Shown piece by piece: positions 50,675 to 59,155 of a stretch of 64,000 bases of DNA. The notes below the pieces were generated by a model. The model worked only from the letters and a program-made list of their open reading frames with translations, searched no databases and had not been told where the DNA came from. The first letter of the stretch is position 1. Every line of letters starts with the position of its first letter. The stretch is taken from positions 543,459-607,458 of the forward strand of contig NZ_LR701493.1 of assembly GCF_902498785.1 (NCBI RefSeq), written 5' to 3'. The translations under genes and the position numbers were made by a program. Source of the DNA: Sphingomonas sp. EC-HK361 (GTDB lineage: Bacteria; Pseudomonadota; Alphaproteobacteria; Sphingomonadales; Sphingomonadaceae).

Positions 50675-51295
50675 TCAGTCCTTCCAGGCCCAGTAGAGCT
50701 GCTCGGGCGGTATGTTCCACCACTCCATCGCGTGGTCGATCCGCGCGAAGTGCGGCGCGATGACGTCGCGCACCGCCGTCGTCACCTGATAGATCAGGAA
50801 CGCGCCGCCGGGGCGCAGGACGCGGTGAGTGGCCGATGCGACGCTTTCGCCGACGCCGTCGGGCAGGGTGGAGAAGGGAATGCCCGACAGGACGTAATCC
50901 GCCGCCTCATGGCCGTGATCGGCGATGATCGTCTCGACATCCGCTGCCGATCCGCTGACCGCGGCGAAGCGGGGGTCGACGATCGCGTGGCGCAGATAGC
51001 GGACGAAATCGGGGTTGGTGTCGATCGCGATCAGCCGCGCATCGGGCGCCATCCGATCGAGGATCGGGCGGCAGAAGGTGCCGACGCCGGGGCCAAATTC
51101 GACGAACAGCTTGCAGCTCGCCCAGTCGACCGGGCCGAGCATCCTGGCGATCAGCGCGTCTGACGAGGGGATGATCGATCCCACCATCCGCGGGTGCTTC
51201 ACGAACCCCTTGAAGAAGATGCCCCACGGGCCCGGCACGCCCTTGGGTCGCGTGCGCGCGCGGCGGCCGGCGGCGGCGGGGATCGAACTGGGCAT
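50675..51295 (-). CDS. Phospholipid N-methyltransferase-like protein
   Basis: A 206-residue SAM methyltransferase with GIFFKGFVKHPRMVGSIIPSS, the membrane-associated N-terminal motif of the PmtA/COG3963 group, the SAM site FVEFGPGVGTFCR, and AIDTNPDFVRYLR. PmtA enzymes methylate phosphatidylethanolamine to phosphatidylcholine. Relatives may use other substrates. It converges on the PLD gene with a 4-base gap and diverges from the MFS gene over 180 bases. The neighbourhood supports a lipid role. Confidence 0.83.
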   Translation of the reverse strand: MPSSIPAAAGRRARTRPKGVPGPWGIFFKGFVKHPRMVGSIIPSSDALIARMLGPVDWASCKLFVEFGPGVGTFCRPILDRMAPDARLIAIDTNPDFVRYLRHAIVDPRFAAVSGSAADVETIIADHGHEAADYVLSGIPFSTLPDGVGESVASATHRVLRPGGAFLIYQVTTAVRDVIAPHFARIDHAMEWWNIPPEQLYWAWKD

Positions 51296-51475
51296 CGGCG
51301 AACGTCATCCTGCGTGGGTTGCGACAGCGACGCCTCCGTCGCACGATTGCCAAACGATACACAAGCACCGAAGGTTGCGCCCGGTCCTTGCACCGCGCGG
51401 CAAAGCGCGTAAGCCGGAAGCCATGATGCGGGGGATCGGCACGCGCCCGGGCGGGCGAGCGATGCGGCGAGACGG

Positions 51476-52780
51476 ATGAAGGCCTTGCACATGCGGCCGC
51501 CCGCGCTCGACCGCAATTTCGCGCTGCTGTTCGTCGTGATGCTGACGATCGCGGCGGGCAACACCGCGCTGCAATCGGTGCTGCCCGCGCTCGGCCGATC
51601 GCTCGCGGTGCCAGACAGCGCGGTCGCGGCGGCGTTTTCGGTGTCGGCGCTCTTGTGGGTCATCGCGGCGCCGATCTGGGCCAATCGATCCGATCGCCAC
51701 GGGCGGCGCGCGATGATCCTGCTTGGCGTCGGCGGGTTCAGCACGAGCCTGGCGCTGTGCGGCTGCTTCCTCGCAGCGGGGATCAACGGCTGGATCAGCG
51801 GGACGGCGGCGTTCCTGCTCTTCATCCTCGGCCGGCTTATCTACGGCACGTTCGGGTCCGCAGCCCCACCGGCGGTGCAGGCGCTGGTGGCGGGCGCGAC
51901 GACGCGCGAGGAGCGGACGCGCGCGCTGACCCTGCTGGCCAGCGCGTTCGGCCTGGGGACGATCCTCGGCCCCGCGATCGCGCCGTATCTGATCCTCGGC
52001 GGCATCGGTCCGGTCGAGATCGGGCTTTCAGGTCCGGCCTTTCTCTTCTCGCTCTTCGGCATCGCGGTGTTCGTTGCGGTGCGCCGGATGCTGCCCGATG
52101 ACCGCTTCCCGAACCTTTCGGCACACGGCGCGTCGTCGGCCTATCCCTCGATCGGCGGCGCGCCGACCGGCGCCAGCGTGCGCGCGGCGACGGAGAGCCA
52201 TGTCGAGCATGTCGGCTATCTCGACGCCCGCGTCCGCGCCTGGATGATCGCGGGGCTCGTCGCCGGCCACGCGCAGGCGATGACGAGCCAGGCGATCGGC
52301 TTTCTGGTGATCGATCGGTTGCATGTCGCCCCCGCGGCGGCGCTGGAGCCGACCGGGATCGTGCTGATGATGGGCGCCGGATCCGCGCTGCTCGCGCAGT
52401 GGGGCGTCATCCCGCTGCTCAATCTGTCGCCGCGGTGGCTGATGCTCGTTGGGCTGGTGCTGTCCGCGGCGGGGTGCGCGCTGACCGGGCTGGCGACCTC
52501 GCTCTACGGCATCGCGACCGCGTTCGCGCTGGCTAGCCTTGGATTCGGCTTTACCCGACCGGGTTTCACCGCCGGATCGTCGCTCGCGGTCGGGCCGGAG
52601 GCGCAAGGGTCGGTCGCAGGCAAGGTGACGAGCATCAACGGCGCCTCGTTCGTGCTCGGCCCGTCGATCGGCGTCGGGCTCTACGAGGCGCAGCATTCGC
52701 TGCCGTATCTGATTGCGGGTGCGGCCTGCGTCGTGCTGTTCGGCTATGCTTGGCGTGCGCTGCGAGAACAAGTTGGCTGA
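51476..52780 (+). CDS. MFS transporter
   Basis: The 434-residue protein has twelve membrane helices. The loop between TM2 and TM3 carries RSDRHGRRAMILLG, the MFS signature, and TM4/5 shows AFGLGTILGPAIAPYL, the proton-antiporter motif. The central loop is long (about 205-250, with PSIGGAPTGASV). Substrate is unknown; the antiporter motif suggests efflux. ATG 51476 lacks a good site, while ATG 51491 has GAAGG 7 bases before it, so the start is uncertain. A class B repeat follows the stop. Confidence 0.87.
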   Translation: MKALHMRPPALDRNFALLFVVMLTIAAGNTALQSVLPALGRSLAVPDSAVAAAFSVSALLWVIAAPIWANRSDRHGRRAMILLGVGGFSTSLALCGCFLAAGINGWISGTAAFLLFILGRLIYGTFGSAAPPAVQALVAGATTREERTRALTLLASAFGLGTILGPAIAPYLILGGIGPVEIGLSGPAFLFSLFGIAVFVAVRRMLPDDRFPNLSAHGASSAYPSIGGAPTGASVRAATESHVEHVGYLDARVRAWMIAGLVAGHAQAMTSQAIGFLVIDRLHVAPAAALEPTGIVLMMGAGSALLAQWGVIPLLNLSPRWLMLVGLVLSAAGCALTGLATSLYGIATAFALASLGFGFTRPGFTAGSSLAVGPEAQGSVAGKVTSINGASFVLGPSIGVGLYEAQHSLPYLIAGAACVVLFGYAWRALREQVG

Positions 52781-52786
52781 AAACCC

Positions 52787-52906
52787 AATCCTCCCCTGAA
52801 AGGGGAGGGGAACCAGCGAAGCTGGTGGAGGGGTGTTCCCCTCAACGAGAGCGCGATACCCCTCCGTCATCGCTGCGCGATGCCACCTCCCCTTGCAGGG
52901 GAGGAT
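52787..52906. repeat. Class B palindromic repeat
   Basis: Outer arms AATCCTCCCCTG and AGGGGAGGAT with inner CCAGCG/CGCTGG-like pairing (ACCAGC with GCTGGT). It lies between convergent MFS and CDC48 genes. Confidence 0.85.
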
Positions 52907-52925
52907 CGTTTGGGAACGGCATCTT

Positions 52926-55217
52926 TCAGTCAGTCCCCTTCGGCCCGCGCGGGGTGAGCTGGCCCGGCGCGATGAAGCCGATCGTCGGCATCGCCGCCTC
53001 CTGCTTCAGCCGCGCTGCCATCTGCTCATATTCGCGCTCGGCTTCGGGCGTCACGCTCGCACGCGACTCCTTCAGCGCCGCGTCGAAATGCGCCTGCGTG
53101 ACCTCGCGCGTGTCCAGCGACTGGCGCAGCGCGATCAGCCCGGCGCGGCGCACCACATCCTCCAGATCGGCGCCGGTGAAGCGATCGGTCTGCGCGGCAA
53201 CGCCGTCCAGATCGACGTCGCCTGCCAGCGGCATCTTCGCGGTCTGGATCGCCAGAATGCGCCTGCGCCCCGGCTGATCGGGGACGCCGACATAGACCAG
53301 CTCGTCGAAGCGTCCCGGGCGCAGCAGCGCCGGATCGACCATGTTGGGACGGTTGGTCGCGCCGATGACGACGACCGACTGGAGTTCCTCAAGTCCGTCC
53401 ATCTCGGCGAGGATGGTGTTGACCACGCGCTCGGTCACCTGCGGCTCGCCCAAGCCCCCGCCGCGCGCGGGCACGAGGCTGTCGAGCTCGTCGATGAAGA
53501 TCACCGTCGGCGCGACCTGGCGCGCGCGCGCGAACAATTTGGCGATCTGCTGCTCGCTCTCGCCATACCATTTGCTGAGCAGGTCCGACGATTTGGTGGC
53601 GATGAAGTTCGCTTGCGCCTCGCGCGCGACTGCTTTCGCCAGCAGCGTCTTGCCGGTGCCGGGCGGGCCGTAGAGCAGGAAGCCCTTGGCCGGGCGGATG
53701 CCCAGCCGCCGGAACGCGTCGGGGTCCTTCAGCGGCAGCTCGACGCCTTCCCTCAGCCGCATCTGCGCATCGTCGAGCCCGCCGACATCGCTCCACCGCG
53801 TCGTCGGCGCCTGCACCATCACCTCGCGCATCGCCGATGGCTGGACGCGTTTCAGCGCATCCATGAAGTCCTCGCGCGTGACGGCGAGGGTATCGAGCAC
53901 CTCGGGCGGGATCGTGCGTTCCTCGAGGTTGAGCTTCGGCATGATCCGCCGCACCGCCTCGATCGCGGCCTCACGCGCCAGCGCGGCGATATCGGCACCG
54001 ACGAAGCCGAAGGTCATCCGCGCCAGCTCGTCGAGATCGACCTTGTCGCCCAGCGGCATGCCGCGCGCGTGGATGCCGAGGATTTCGCGCCGCCCGCGTT
54101 CGTCGGGCACACCGACGATGATCTCGCGGTCGAACCGGCCCGGCCTTCTCAGGGCTTCATCAATCGCCTCGGGGCGGTTGGTGGCGGCGATGACGACGAG
54201 GTTCGCGCGCGCCTCGAGTCCGTCCATCAGCGTCAGCAACTGCGCGACGACGCGCTTCTCCGCCTCGCCCGACACCTGCCCGCGCTTGGGCGCGATCGAG
54301 TCGATCTCGTCGATGAAGACGATCGACGGGGCGTTCTTCGCCGCTTCCTCGAAGACGCTGCGTAGCCGCTGCTCCGATTCGCCATAGGCCGATCCCATGA
54401 TCTCGGGGCCGTTGATGAGGAAGAACTGCGCGTCGCTCTCGTTCGCCACCGCGCGCGCCAGCCGCGTCTTGCCGGTGCCGGGCGGGCCGTGGAGCAGCAC
54501 CCCCTTGGGCGGATCGACGCCCAGCCGCTGGAACAGCTCAGGGTAACGCAGCGGCAGCTCGACCATCTCGCGCAGCTGGTCGATCGTCTGCGCCATGCCG
54601 CCGATATCGTCATAGGTCACGTCGGCGCGGCGCGCGGTTTCCGGCTCCTCATATTCGGGGCGGAGCTCGATCTCGGTGTCGGCGTCGATATGGACGATGC
54701 CCTTCGGAGCGGCGGAGACGACGACGAGGCGGATTTCCTGGAGCGCATAGGCCGGCGCGTTGACGAACTGCTGCATCTGCGGCGGCATGTTGGTCACGCG
54801 CTGCTGGCCGGCCGTCGCGACGACATCGCCCTGGCAGAGCGGGCGGCCGTAGAAGGTGCGTTTCAGCGCATTGGTCGATCCCTGCAGGCGCAGATTCTGC
54901 TGCGCGGGCGCGAAGACGACGCGGGTCGCGGGCTTAGATTCGATCGGGCGGACCTCGACGAAATCGCCCGCGCCGACGCCGGCATTGGCGCGCTGAAGCC
55001 CGTCGATGCGGATGATTTCCAGCCCCTCGTCATCGGCATAGGGGCCGACGACGCGCGCGGGGGTGGATTTCTTCCCCGCGATCTCGACGACGTCGCCTTC
55101 GTCCAGGTTGAGCGCGCGCATGACCTCGCGCGGCAGATGCGCGATACCGCGGCCGCTATCTTCCGGCCGCGCATTCGCCACCTGCAGCTTGCGCATTTGC
55201 ACGTCGCTGTCCGCCAT
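52926..55217 (-). CDS. CDC48/VAT-type AAA ATPase
   Basis: A 763-residue ATPase of the CDC48/p97 type that would unfold or segregate proteins with ATP. The N-terminal substrate domain (1-190) includes the double-psi barrel [19 protein letters not shown]. Both AAA domains are complete: D1 Walker [12 protein letters not shown] near residue 243 and VFIDEIDS, D2 Walker [18 protein letters not shown] near 515 and [17 protein letters not shown], with Arg-finger regions in both. Such proteins are the rule in archaea and eukaryotes and found in some bacteria. I chose ATG 55217, with AAGAGG 7 bases upstream. A probable small RNA gene lies upstream. Confidence 0.92.
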   Translation of the reverse strand: MADSDVQMRKLQVANARPEDSGRGIAHLPREVMRALNLDEGDVVEIAGKKSTPARVVGPYADDEGLEIIRIDGLQRANAGVGAGDFVEVRPIESKPATRVVFAPAQQNLRLQGSTNALKRTFYGRPLCQGDVVATAGQQRVTNMPPQMQQFVNAPAYALQEIRLVVVSAAPKGIVHIDADTEIELRPEYEEPETARRADVTYDDIGGMAQTIDQLREMVELPLRYPELFQRLGVDPPKGVLLHGPPGTGKTRLARAVANESDAQFFLINGPEIMGSAYGESEQRLRSVFEEAAKNAPSIVFIDEIDSIAPKRGQVSGEAEKRVVAQLLTLMDGLEARANLVVIAATNRPEAIDEALRRPGRFDREIIVGVPDERGRREILGIHARGMPLGDKVDLDELARMTFGFVGADIAALAREAAIEAVRRIMPKLNLEERTIPPEVLDTLAVTREDFMDALKRVQPSAMREVMVQAPTTRWSDVGGLDDAQMRLREGVELPLKDPDAFRRLGIRPAKGFLLYGPPGTGKTLLAKAVAREAQANFIATKSSDLLSKWYGESEQQIAKLFARARQVAPTVIFIDELDSLVPARGGGLGEPQVTERVVNTILAEMDGLEELQSVVVIGATNRPNMVDPALLRPGRFDELVYVGVPDQPGRRRILAIQTAKMPLAGDVDLDGVAAQTDRFTGADLEDVVRRAGLIALRQSLDTREVTQAHFDAALKESRASVTPEAEREYEQMAARLKQEAAMPTIGFIAPGQLTPRGPKGTD

Positions 55218-55327
55218 CGTCATCCTCTTGCCTGCTGATCGAACCCCGGGGTCGCAAGCGCGCAACATGGGGGTGCGGTTCCCGATTGCGAAGGGGTGAA
55301 CGCGCCGATGGGACCGGTTACAGACAG

Positions 55328-55357
55328 AAAAAAGGGCCGGCTCCGAAGAGCCAGCCC
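55328..55357 (-). terminator. Rho-independent terminator with UUCG loop
   Basis: Arms GGGCTGGCTC and GAGCCGGCCC (one G-U pair) enclose TTCG and are followed by TTTTTT on the minus strand. No protein gene ends before it on that strand, so it must end a non-coding transcript. Confidence 0.85.
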
Positions 55358-55395
55358 ATGAAAGTTTTTAGGAGAGGATGCCTGAAAGGCCCGCC
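55328..55395 (-). ncRNA. Probable small RNA with anti-Shine-Dalgarno loop
   Basis: On the minus strand a transcript from about 55395 would hold a short hairpin (GCC/GGC), an unpaired TCCTCTCCT (55378-55370) complementary to AGGAGAGG-type ribosome sites, then AAAAACTTTC and a strong terminator at 55357-55328. There is no reading frame here on this strand worth calling. A loose TTGCAC (55425-55420) sits 17 bases from a poor -10 (CACATA, 55402-55397), so the 5' end is uncertain. The C-rich loop plus terminator layout is that of alphaproteobacterial small RNAs that bind ribosome sites. Confidence 0.55.
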
Positions 55396-55547
55396 CTATG
55401 TGCGGCGCGGCAGCATCTTGTGCAAGTGCGAAAAGATTGACGTGAATTGCAGAAAATGCACGCGGGGGCTGGCCAATGCATGGGTGGCGTGCCTATTTTG
55501 CAATCACATCCTGTGACGCGCTGCACAAGATAGCGAGAGACACGCTC

Positions 55548-56447
55548 ATGCGCCGATTGCCGCCGCTGACCGCCATCGAAGCCTTTCTCGCGGTCGCGCG
55601 CACCGGCTCGGTAAAGGCCGCGGCGCAGGAACTGGCGCTGTCCGCGCCCGCGCTCAGCCGTCGCGTCCAGACACTGGAGCGCTTCCTCGGCAAGCCGCTG
55701 TTCGACCGGCGTCATCAGGCGATGGTGCCCAACGCCGATGGCGAGCGGCTGATGGCGGGCATCGCGCCTGCGCTCGACAGCCTGTCCGATGCGGTCGAGG
55801 CGATGACGAGCGGCACGGAGGTACTCCGGCTGCGCCTCGGCGTGCTGCCCCTCTTCGCGTCGCAGCGACTGTTCCCGCGGCTGGGCCAGTTGCGGGCATC
55901 GCATCCCGAGCTTCACCTCGACATCGATACCGCCGGGCACGGCATCACCCGGCTGGGCGAGGGACTGGACGCGGTGATCGCGCTGTCGCGAGAGATCGAT
56001 CCCGCGCTCCACGCCAGGCGGCTCGATCGCAACTCTGTCTACGTCATCGGCGCGCGTAGCCTGCTGGAGCGCGCCGATCCCGTCACCCGGCCGGAACAGC
56101 TTTCGACGCTGACCGCGCTCATCCATCGCGACATGCCCGACACGTTCAGCGCGTGGCGGCACGCGGCGGGCCTCGACGGCATCGAGCCGCTGGCGATCGA
56201 TCAGTTCGATTCGGGCGCGTTGATGCTGGAAGCGGCGGCGCAGGGGCTCGGCATCGCCTTCATGCACAAGAGCCATTTCGACGACGCGAACGACCCGCGG
56301 CTCGTTCGGCTTTTCGGGATCGAGGTCGAAAGCCCCTACAGCTACTGGTTCGTTTGCCGCCCGCGCGCGCTTCAGCAGAAACCTGTGCGGCTGTTCCGCG
56401 ATTGGCTCGTCGCGACTCTGGCGGGGGACGGGGCGGCGGACAGATAG
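55548..56447 (+). CDS. LysR-family transcriptional regulator
   Basis: The 299-residue protein has the LysR winged HTH at residues 3-62 (PPLTAIEAFLAVARTGSVKAAAQ, then LSAPALSRRVQTLERFLG) and a periplasmic-binding-like effector domain from about 90. The C-terminal half ends SYWFVCRPRALQQKP, typical of the GcvA-like group. ATG 55548 has GCGAGAGA upstream. It diverges from the probable small RNA on the other strand, so its target could be that RNA or itself. Ligand unknown. Confidence 0.88.
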   Translation: MRRLPPLTAIEAFLAVARTGSVKAAAQELALSAPALSRRVQTLERFLGKPLFDRRHQAMVPNADGERLMAGIAPALDSLSDAVEAMTSGTEVLRLRLGVLPLFASQRLFPRLGQLRASHPELHLDIDTAGHGITRLGEGLDAVIALSREIDPALHARRLDRNSVYVIGARSLLERADPVTRPEQLSTLTALIHRDMPDTFSAWRHAAGLDGIEPLAIDQFDSGALMLEAAAQGLGIAFMHKSHFDDANDPRLVRLFGIEVESPYSYWFVCRPRALQQKPVRLFRDWLVATLAGDGAADR

Positions 56448-56453
56448 TTATTC

Positions 56454-56575
56454 AATCCTCCCCTAGAAGGGGAGGTGGCAGCGCGAAGCGCTGACGGAGG
56501 GGTATCGCGCCATCGAGAAGGCGACACCCCTCCACCATGCTTCGCATGGTCCCCCTCCCCTTACAGGGGAGGATT
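56454..56575. repeat. Class B palindromic repeat
   Basis: Outer arms AATCCTCCCCT and AGGGGAGGATT, with inner pairing such as GCGCTTCGCGC-like and CATGCTTCGCATG. It lies between convergent LysR and ppiB genes. Confidence 0.85.
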
Positions 56576-56600
56576 TTGCAGAAGCTCCGGTCTGACGCCC

Positions 56601-57056
56601 TTACGCAGCGCGCGCTTTCACAATCTTCCCCGGCTCGCGCGGCGGCTCGCCCTTGGGGAGCGCGTCGATCAGGTCCATGCCGTCGGTGACTTCGCCCCAG
56701 ACGGTGTATTGCCCGTCGAGGAAGCGCGCGTCGTCGAAGACGATGAAGAACTGCGAATTGGCCGAATTCGGATCGTTGGTGCGCGCCATTGAGCATACGC
56801 CGCGGACGTGCGGTTCCTTCGAAAACTCCTGTTTCAGGTTCGGCTTGTCCGATCCGTGCATGCCGGTGCCGGTCGGGTCGCCGCCCTGCGCCATGAATCC
56901 GGGGATGACGCGGTGGAAGACGACGCCGTCGTAGAAGCCGTCATTCGCCAGCTCCGCGATGCGCTCGACATGCGCGGGCGCCAGATCGGGGCGCAGCTTG
57001 ATGGTGACATCGCCGCCATCGAGAGTCAGCGTCAGGGTCGTCGGGGTATCGGCCAT
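56601..57056 (-). CDS. ppiB: Peptidyl-prolyl cis-trans isomerase (cyclophilin)
   Basis: A 151-residue cyclophilin with FYDGVVFHRVIPGFMAQGGDPTGTG (catalytic Arg and Phe/Gln), RTNDPNSANSQFFIVF and YTVWGEVTDGMDLIDAL. No signal peptide is seen, so it is cytoplasmic. ATG 57056 has AAGGAG 11 bases upstream; a start 11 codons earlier lacks one. It is monocistronic, with a class B repeat after its stop. Confidence 0.93.
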   Translation of the reverse strand: MADTPTTLTLTLDGGDVTIKLRPDLAPAHVERIAELANDGFYDGVVFHRVIPGFMAQGGDPTGTGMHGSDKPNLKQEFSKEPHVRGVCSMARTNDPNSANSQFFIVFDDARFLDGQYTVWGEVTDGMDLIDALPKGEPPREPGKIVKARAA

Positions 57057-57180
57057 TTGAGATAAACTCCTTGAATGATGCCGCGCCACGTAGGGAGTCG
57101 CGTCCCGGCTGGCAAATCCCGACCGCCCGATATAGAGCCGCCGCGAGGCACATCAGACGCAATTTCCGGGAGGCGGCCGC

Positions 57181-58593
57181 GTGAACGAAACCGAGCTTCC
57201 CGAGGCGGAAACCGAGAACACCCGGCTCGAAAGCCAGCTGGACGGGGACGACCGGCTACGCCCGTCCTTTGTCGATGCGGTGCTCGACGCGGTTGAGGCG
57301 GGCGACGACGAGGGCGTCCATGCGCTCGTCGAGCCGCTGCACCCCGCCGATATCGCCGACCTGTTCGAGCTGACGCCGGAGGACCGCCGCGCGGATCTCG
57401 CCAAATCGGTCGCCGACCTGCTCGACGCCGACGTGTTCGCCGAGATGAACGATTATGTCCGCGAGGACCTGATCGATGCGCTCGAGCCGCAGCAGGTCGC
57501 CGACATCGCGTCGGAGCTCGATACCGACGACGCGGTCGCGATCATCGAGGACCTCGACGCCGACGACCAGCGCGAGGTGTTGCGCGCGATGGAGCCCGAC
57601 GATCGCGCCGCGATCGAGGAAGCGCTGTCCTATCCGGAGGAATCCGCCGGTCGCCTGATGCAGCGCGAGCTGATCGCGGTGCCCGAGCACTGGAGCGTCG
57701 GCGACACGCTCGATTACCTGCGCGGCCATGACGAGCTGACCACCGATTTCTGGGAAATCTTCGTCGTCGACGAGCGCCACAAGCCGATCGGGACGGTCGC
57801 GCTGTCGTGGATCCTGCGCACCCCGCGCGGCATCGCGATCGCCGATGTGATGCAGCGCGAGCAGACGCTGATCCCGGTCGATATGGACCAGGAAGAGGTC
57901 GCGCTGCGCTTCCAGAAATACGCGCTGATCTCGGCCGCGGTCGTCGATGGCGGCGGGCGGTTGGTCGGCATGATTACGGTCGATGACATCGTCCACATCA
58001 TCTCCGAAGAAGCGGGCGAGGATATCCTGCGGCTGTCGGGCGCGGGCGAGGGCGACATCAACGAGCCGATCCGGATGACCGTGCGCACCCGGCTCGCCTG
58101 GCTCGTCGTCAATCTGGGCACCGCGATCTTCGCCTCGTCAGTCGTCGGGCTGTTCCAGGGCGAGATCGCGAAGTTCGCGCTGCTCGCGGTGCTGATGCCG
58201 ATCGTGTCGGGGATGGGCGGCAATGCGGGCACGCAGACGCTGGCGGTCGTCGTCCGCGCGCTGGCGACCAATCAGCTGACCGATTCGAACACCGCCCGGA
58301 TGATCGGGCGCGAGCTGCGCATCGCCATCGCCAACGGCGTGTCGCTCGGGCTGCTCATCGCGCTCGGCACCTATATCATCTTCCGCAACAGCGACCTCTC
58401 GCTCGTCATCGGGCTGGCGATGGTGGTGAACAACCTCATCGCGGGGCTGGGCGGGGTATTGGTGCCCGTGACGCTCGACCGGATGCGGATCGACCCCGCG
58501 GTATCGTCGGCGGTGTTCGTCACGACGCTGACCGATACCGGCGGGTTCATGTCGTTTCTTGGGCTCGCGACCTTGTGGGGGCTGGGGGCCTGA
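57181..58593 (+). CDS. mgtE: Magnesium transporter MgtE
   Basis: A 470-residue Mg2+ channel. It has the N domain (about 30-130, repeats like LHPADIADLFEL, LEPQQVADIASEL, MEPDDRAAIEEAL), two CBS domains (135-260), the plug helix and five membrane helices (about 285-470) with the signature VLMPIVSGMGGNAGTQTLAV and NNLIAGLGGVLVP. The start GTG 57181 has GGGAGG upstream. Mg2+ binding to the N and CBS domains is known to close the channel. A DUF1489 gene begins 16 bases after its stop. Confidence 0.96.
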   Translation: MNETELPEAETENTRLESQLDGDDRLRPSFVDAVLDAVEAGDDEGVHALVEPLHPADIADLFELTPEDRRADLAKSVADLLDADVFAEMNDYVREDLIDALEPQQVADIASELDTDDAVAIIEDLDADDQREVLRAMEPDDRAAIEEALSYPEESAGRLMQRELIAVPEHWSVGDTLDYLRGHDELTTDFWEIFVVDERHKPIGTVALSWILRTPRGIAIADVMQREQTLIPVDMDQEEVALRFQKYALISAAVVDGGGRLVGMITVDDIVHIISEEAGEDILRLSGAGEGDINEPIRMTVRTRLAWLVVNLGTAIFASSVVGLFQGEIAKFALLAVLMPIVSGMGGNAGTQTLAVVVRALATNQLTDSNTARMIGRELRIAIANGVSLGLLIALGTYIIFRNSDLSLVIGLAMVVNNLIAGLGGVLVPVTLDRMRIDPAVSSAVFVTTLTDTGGFMSFLGLATLWGLGA

Positions 58594-58609
58594 CCCCACA
58601 TCGTCGTCG

Positions 58610-59026
58610 ATGCCGCTCCATCTGACCAAGGTCGCGTTCGGCGCCGCCAGCGTGGAGGCGCTCGCCGCGCGGCTGGAGCAGCGCGGGCGGGAAGGTCCGG
58701 TCTTCCTGACGACGCGCTACCTGCCCAAGCGGCACGAGGAGATTGCGGGTCCCGTCGGCGTTGAGGGATCGCTGTTCTGGATCATCAAGCACCAGCTCAT
58801 CGCGCGCTCGCCGATCCTGAGCTTCGGGGAAGCCGAGGGTGGCCGTGTTGCGATCCACATCGATCCGCGTGCTATCCTGGTCCAGGCGCGGCCCAAGCGC
58901 GCGCATCAGGGCTGGCGGTATCTCGAAGGCGCCGACGCACCGGTCGATCTCGGCGACGGTGCCGGGGGCGTGGAGGCGTTGCCGCCGGCGCTCGTCGGAC
59001 GGCTGGCGGAACTTGCCCTTATCTAG
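58610..59026 (+). CDS. DUF1489-family protein
   Basis: The 138-residue protein fits DUF1489: MPLHLTKVAFGAASVEALAARL at the start, RYLPKRHEEI and GSLFWIIKHQLIARSPIL in the middle, HIDPRAILVQARPKRAHQGWRYLEGADAPVDL near the end. The family occurs in alphaproteobacteria and has no known function. It starts 16 bases after mgtE, in the same direction, so it is likely cotranscribed. It converges on the TonB receptor. Confidence 0.88.
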   Translation: MPLHLTKVAFGAASVEALAARLEQRGREGPVFLTTRYLPKRHEEIAGPVGVEGSLFWIIKHQLIARSPILSFGEAEGGRVAIHIDPRAILVQARPKRAHQGWRYLEGADAPVDLGDGAGGVEALPPALVGRLAELALI

Positions 59027-59155
59027 GGCGGGTCGATTTATCGCCTGATTCCCGGCAGCGGCAGGTGACAGCCCAACGTCTTCTCAGGCGGTAGCGTGAA
59101 GGTGGCGAATGGCGGCATGGACGTTGTTTTAGGGGTGCCCATGCCCTCGGTTAGG

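Noticed and set aside
55379-55441. A 20-codon plus-strand frame with an AGGAGAGG site directly before ATG
   Set aside because: The site is the complement of the probable small RNA's C-rich loop, its spacing to ATG is too short, and the peptide has no features.
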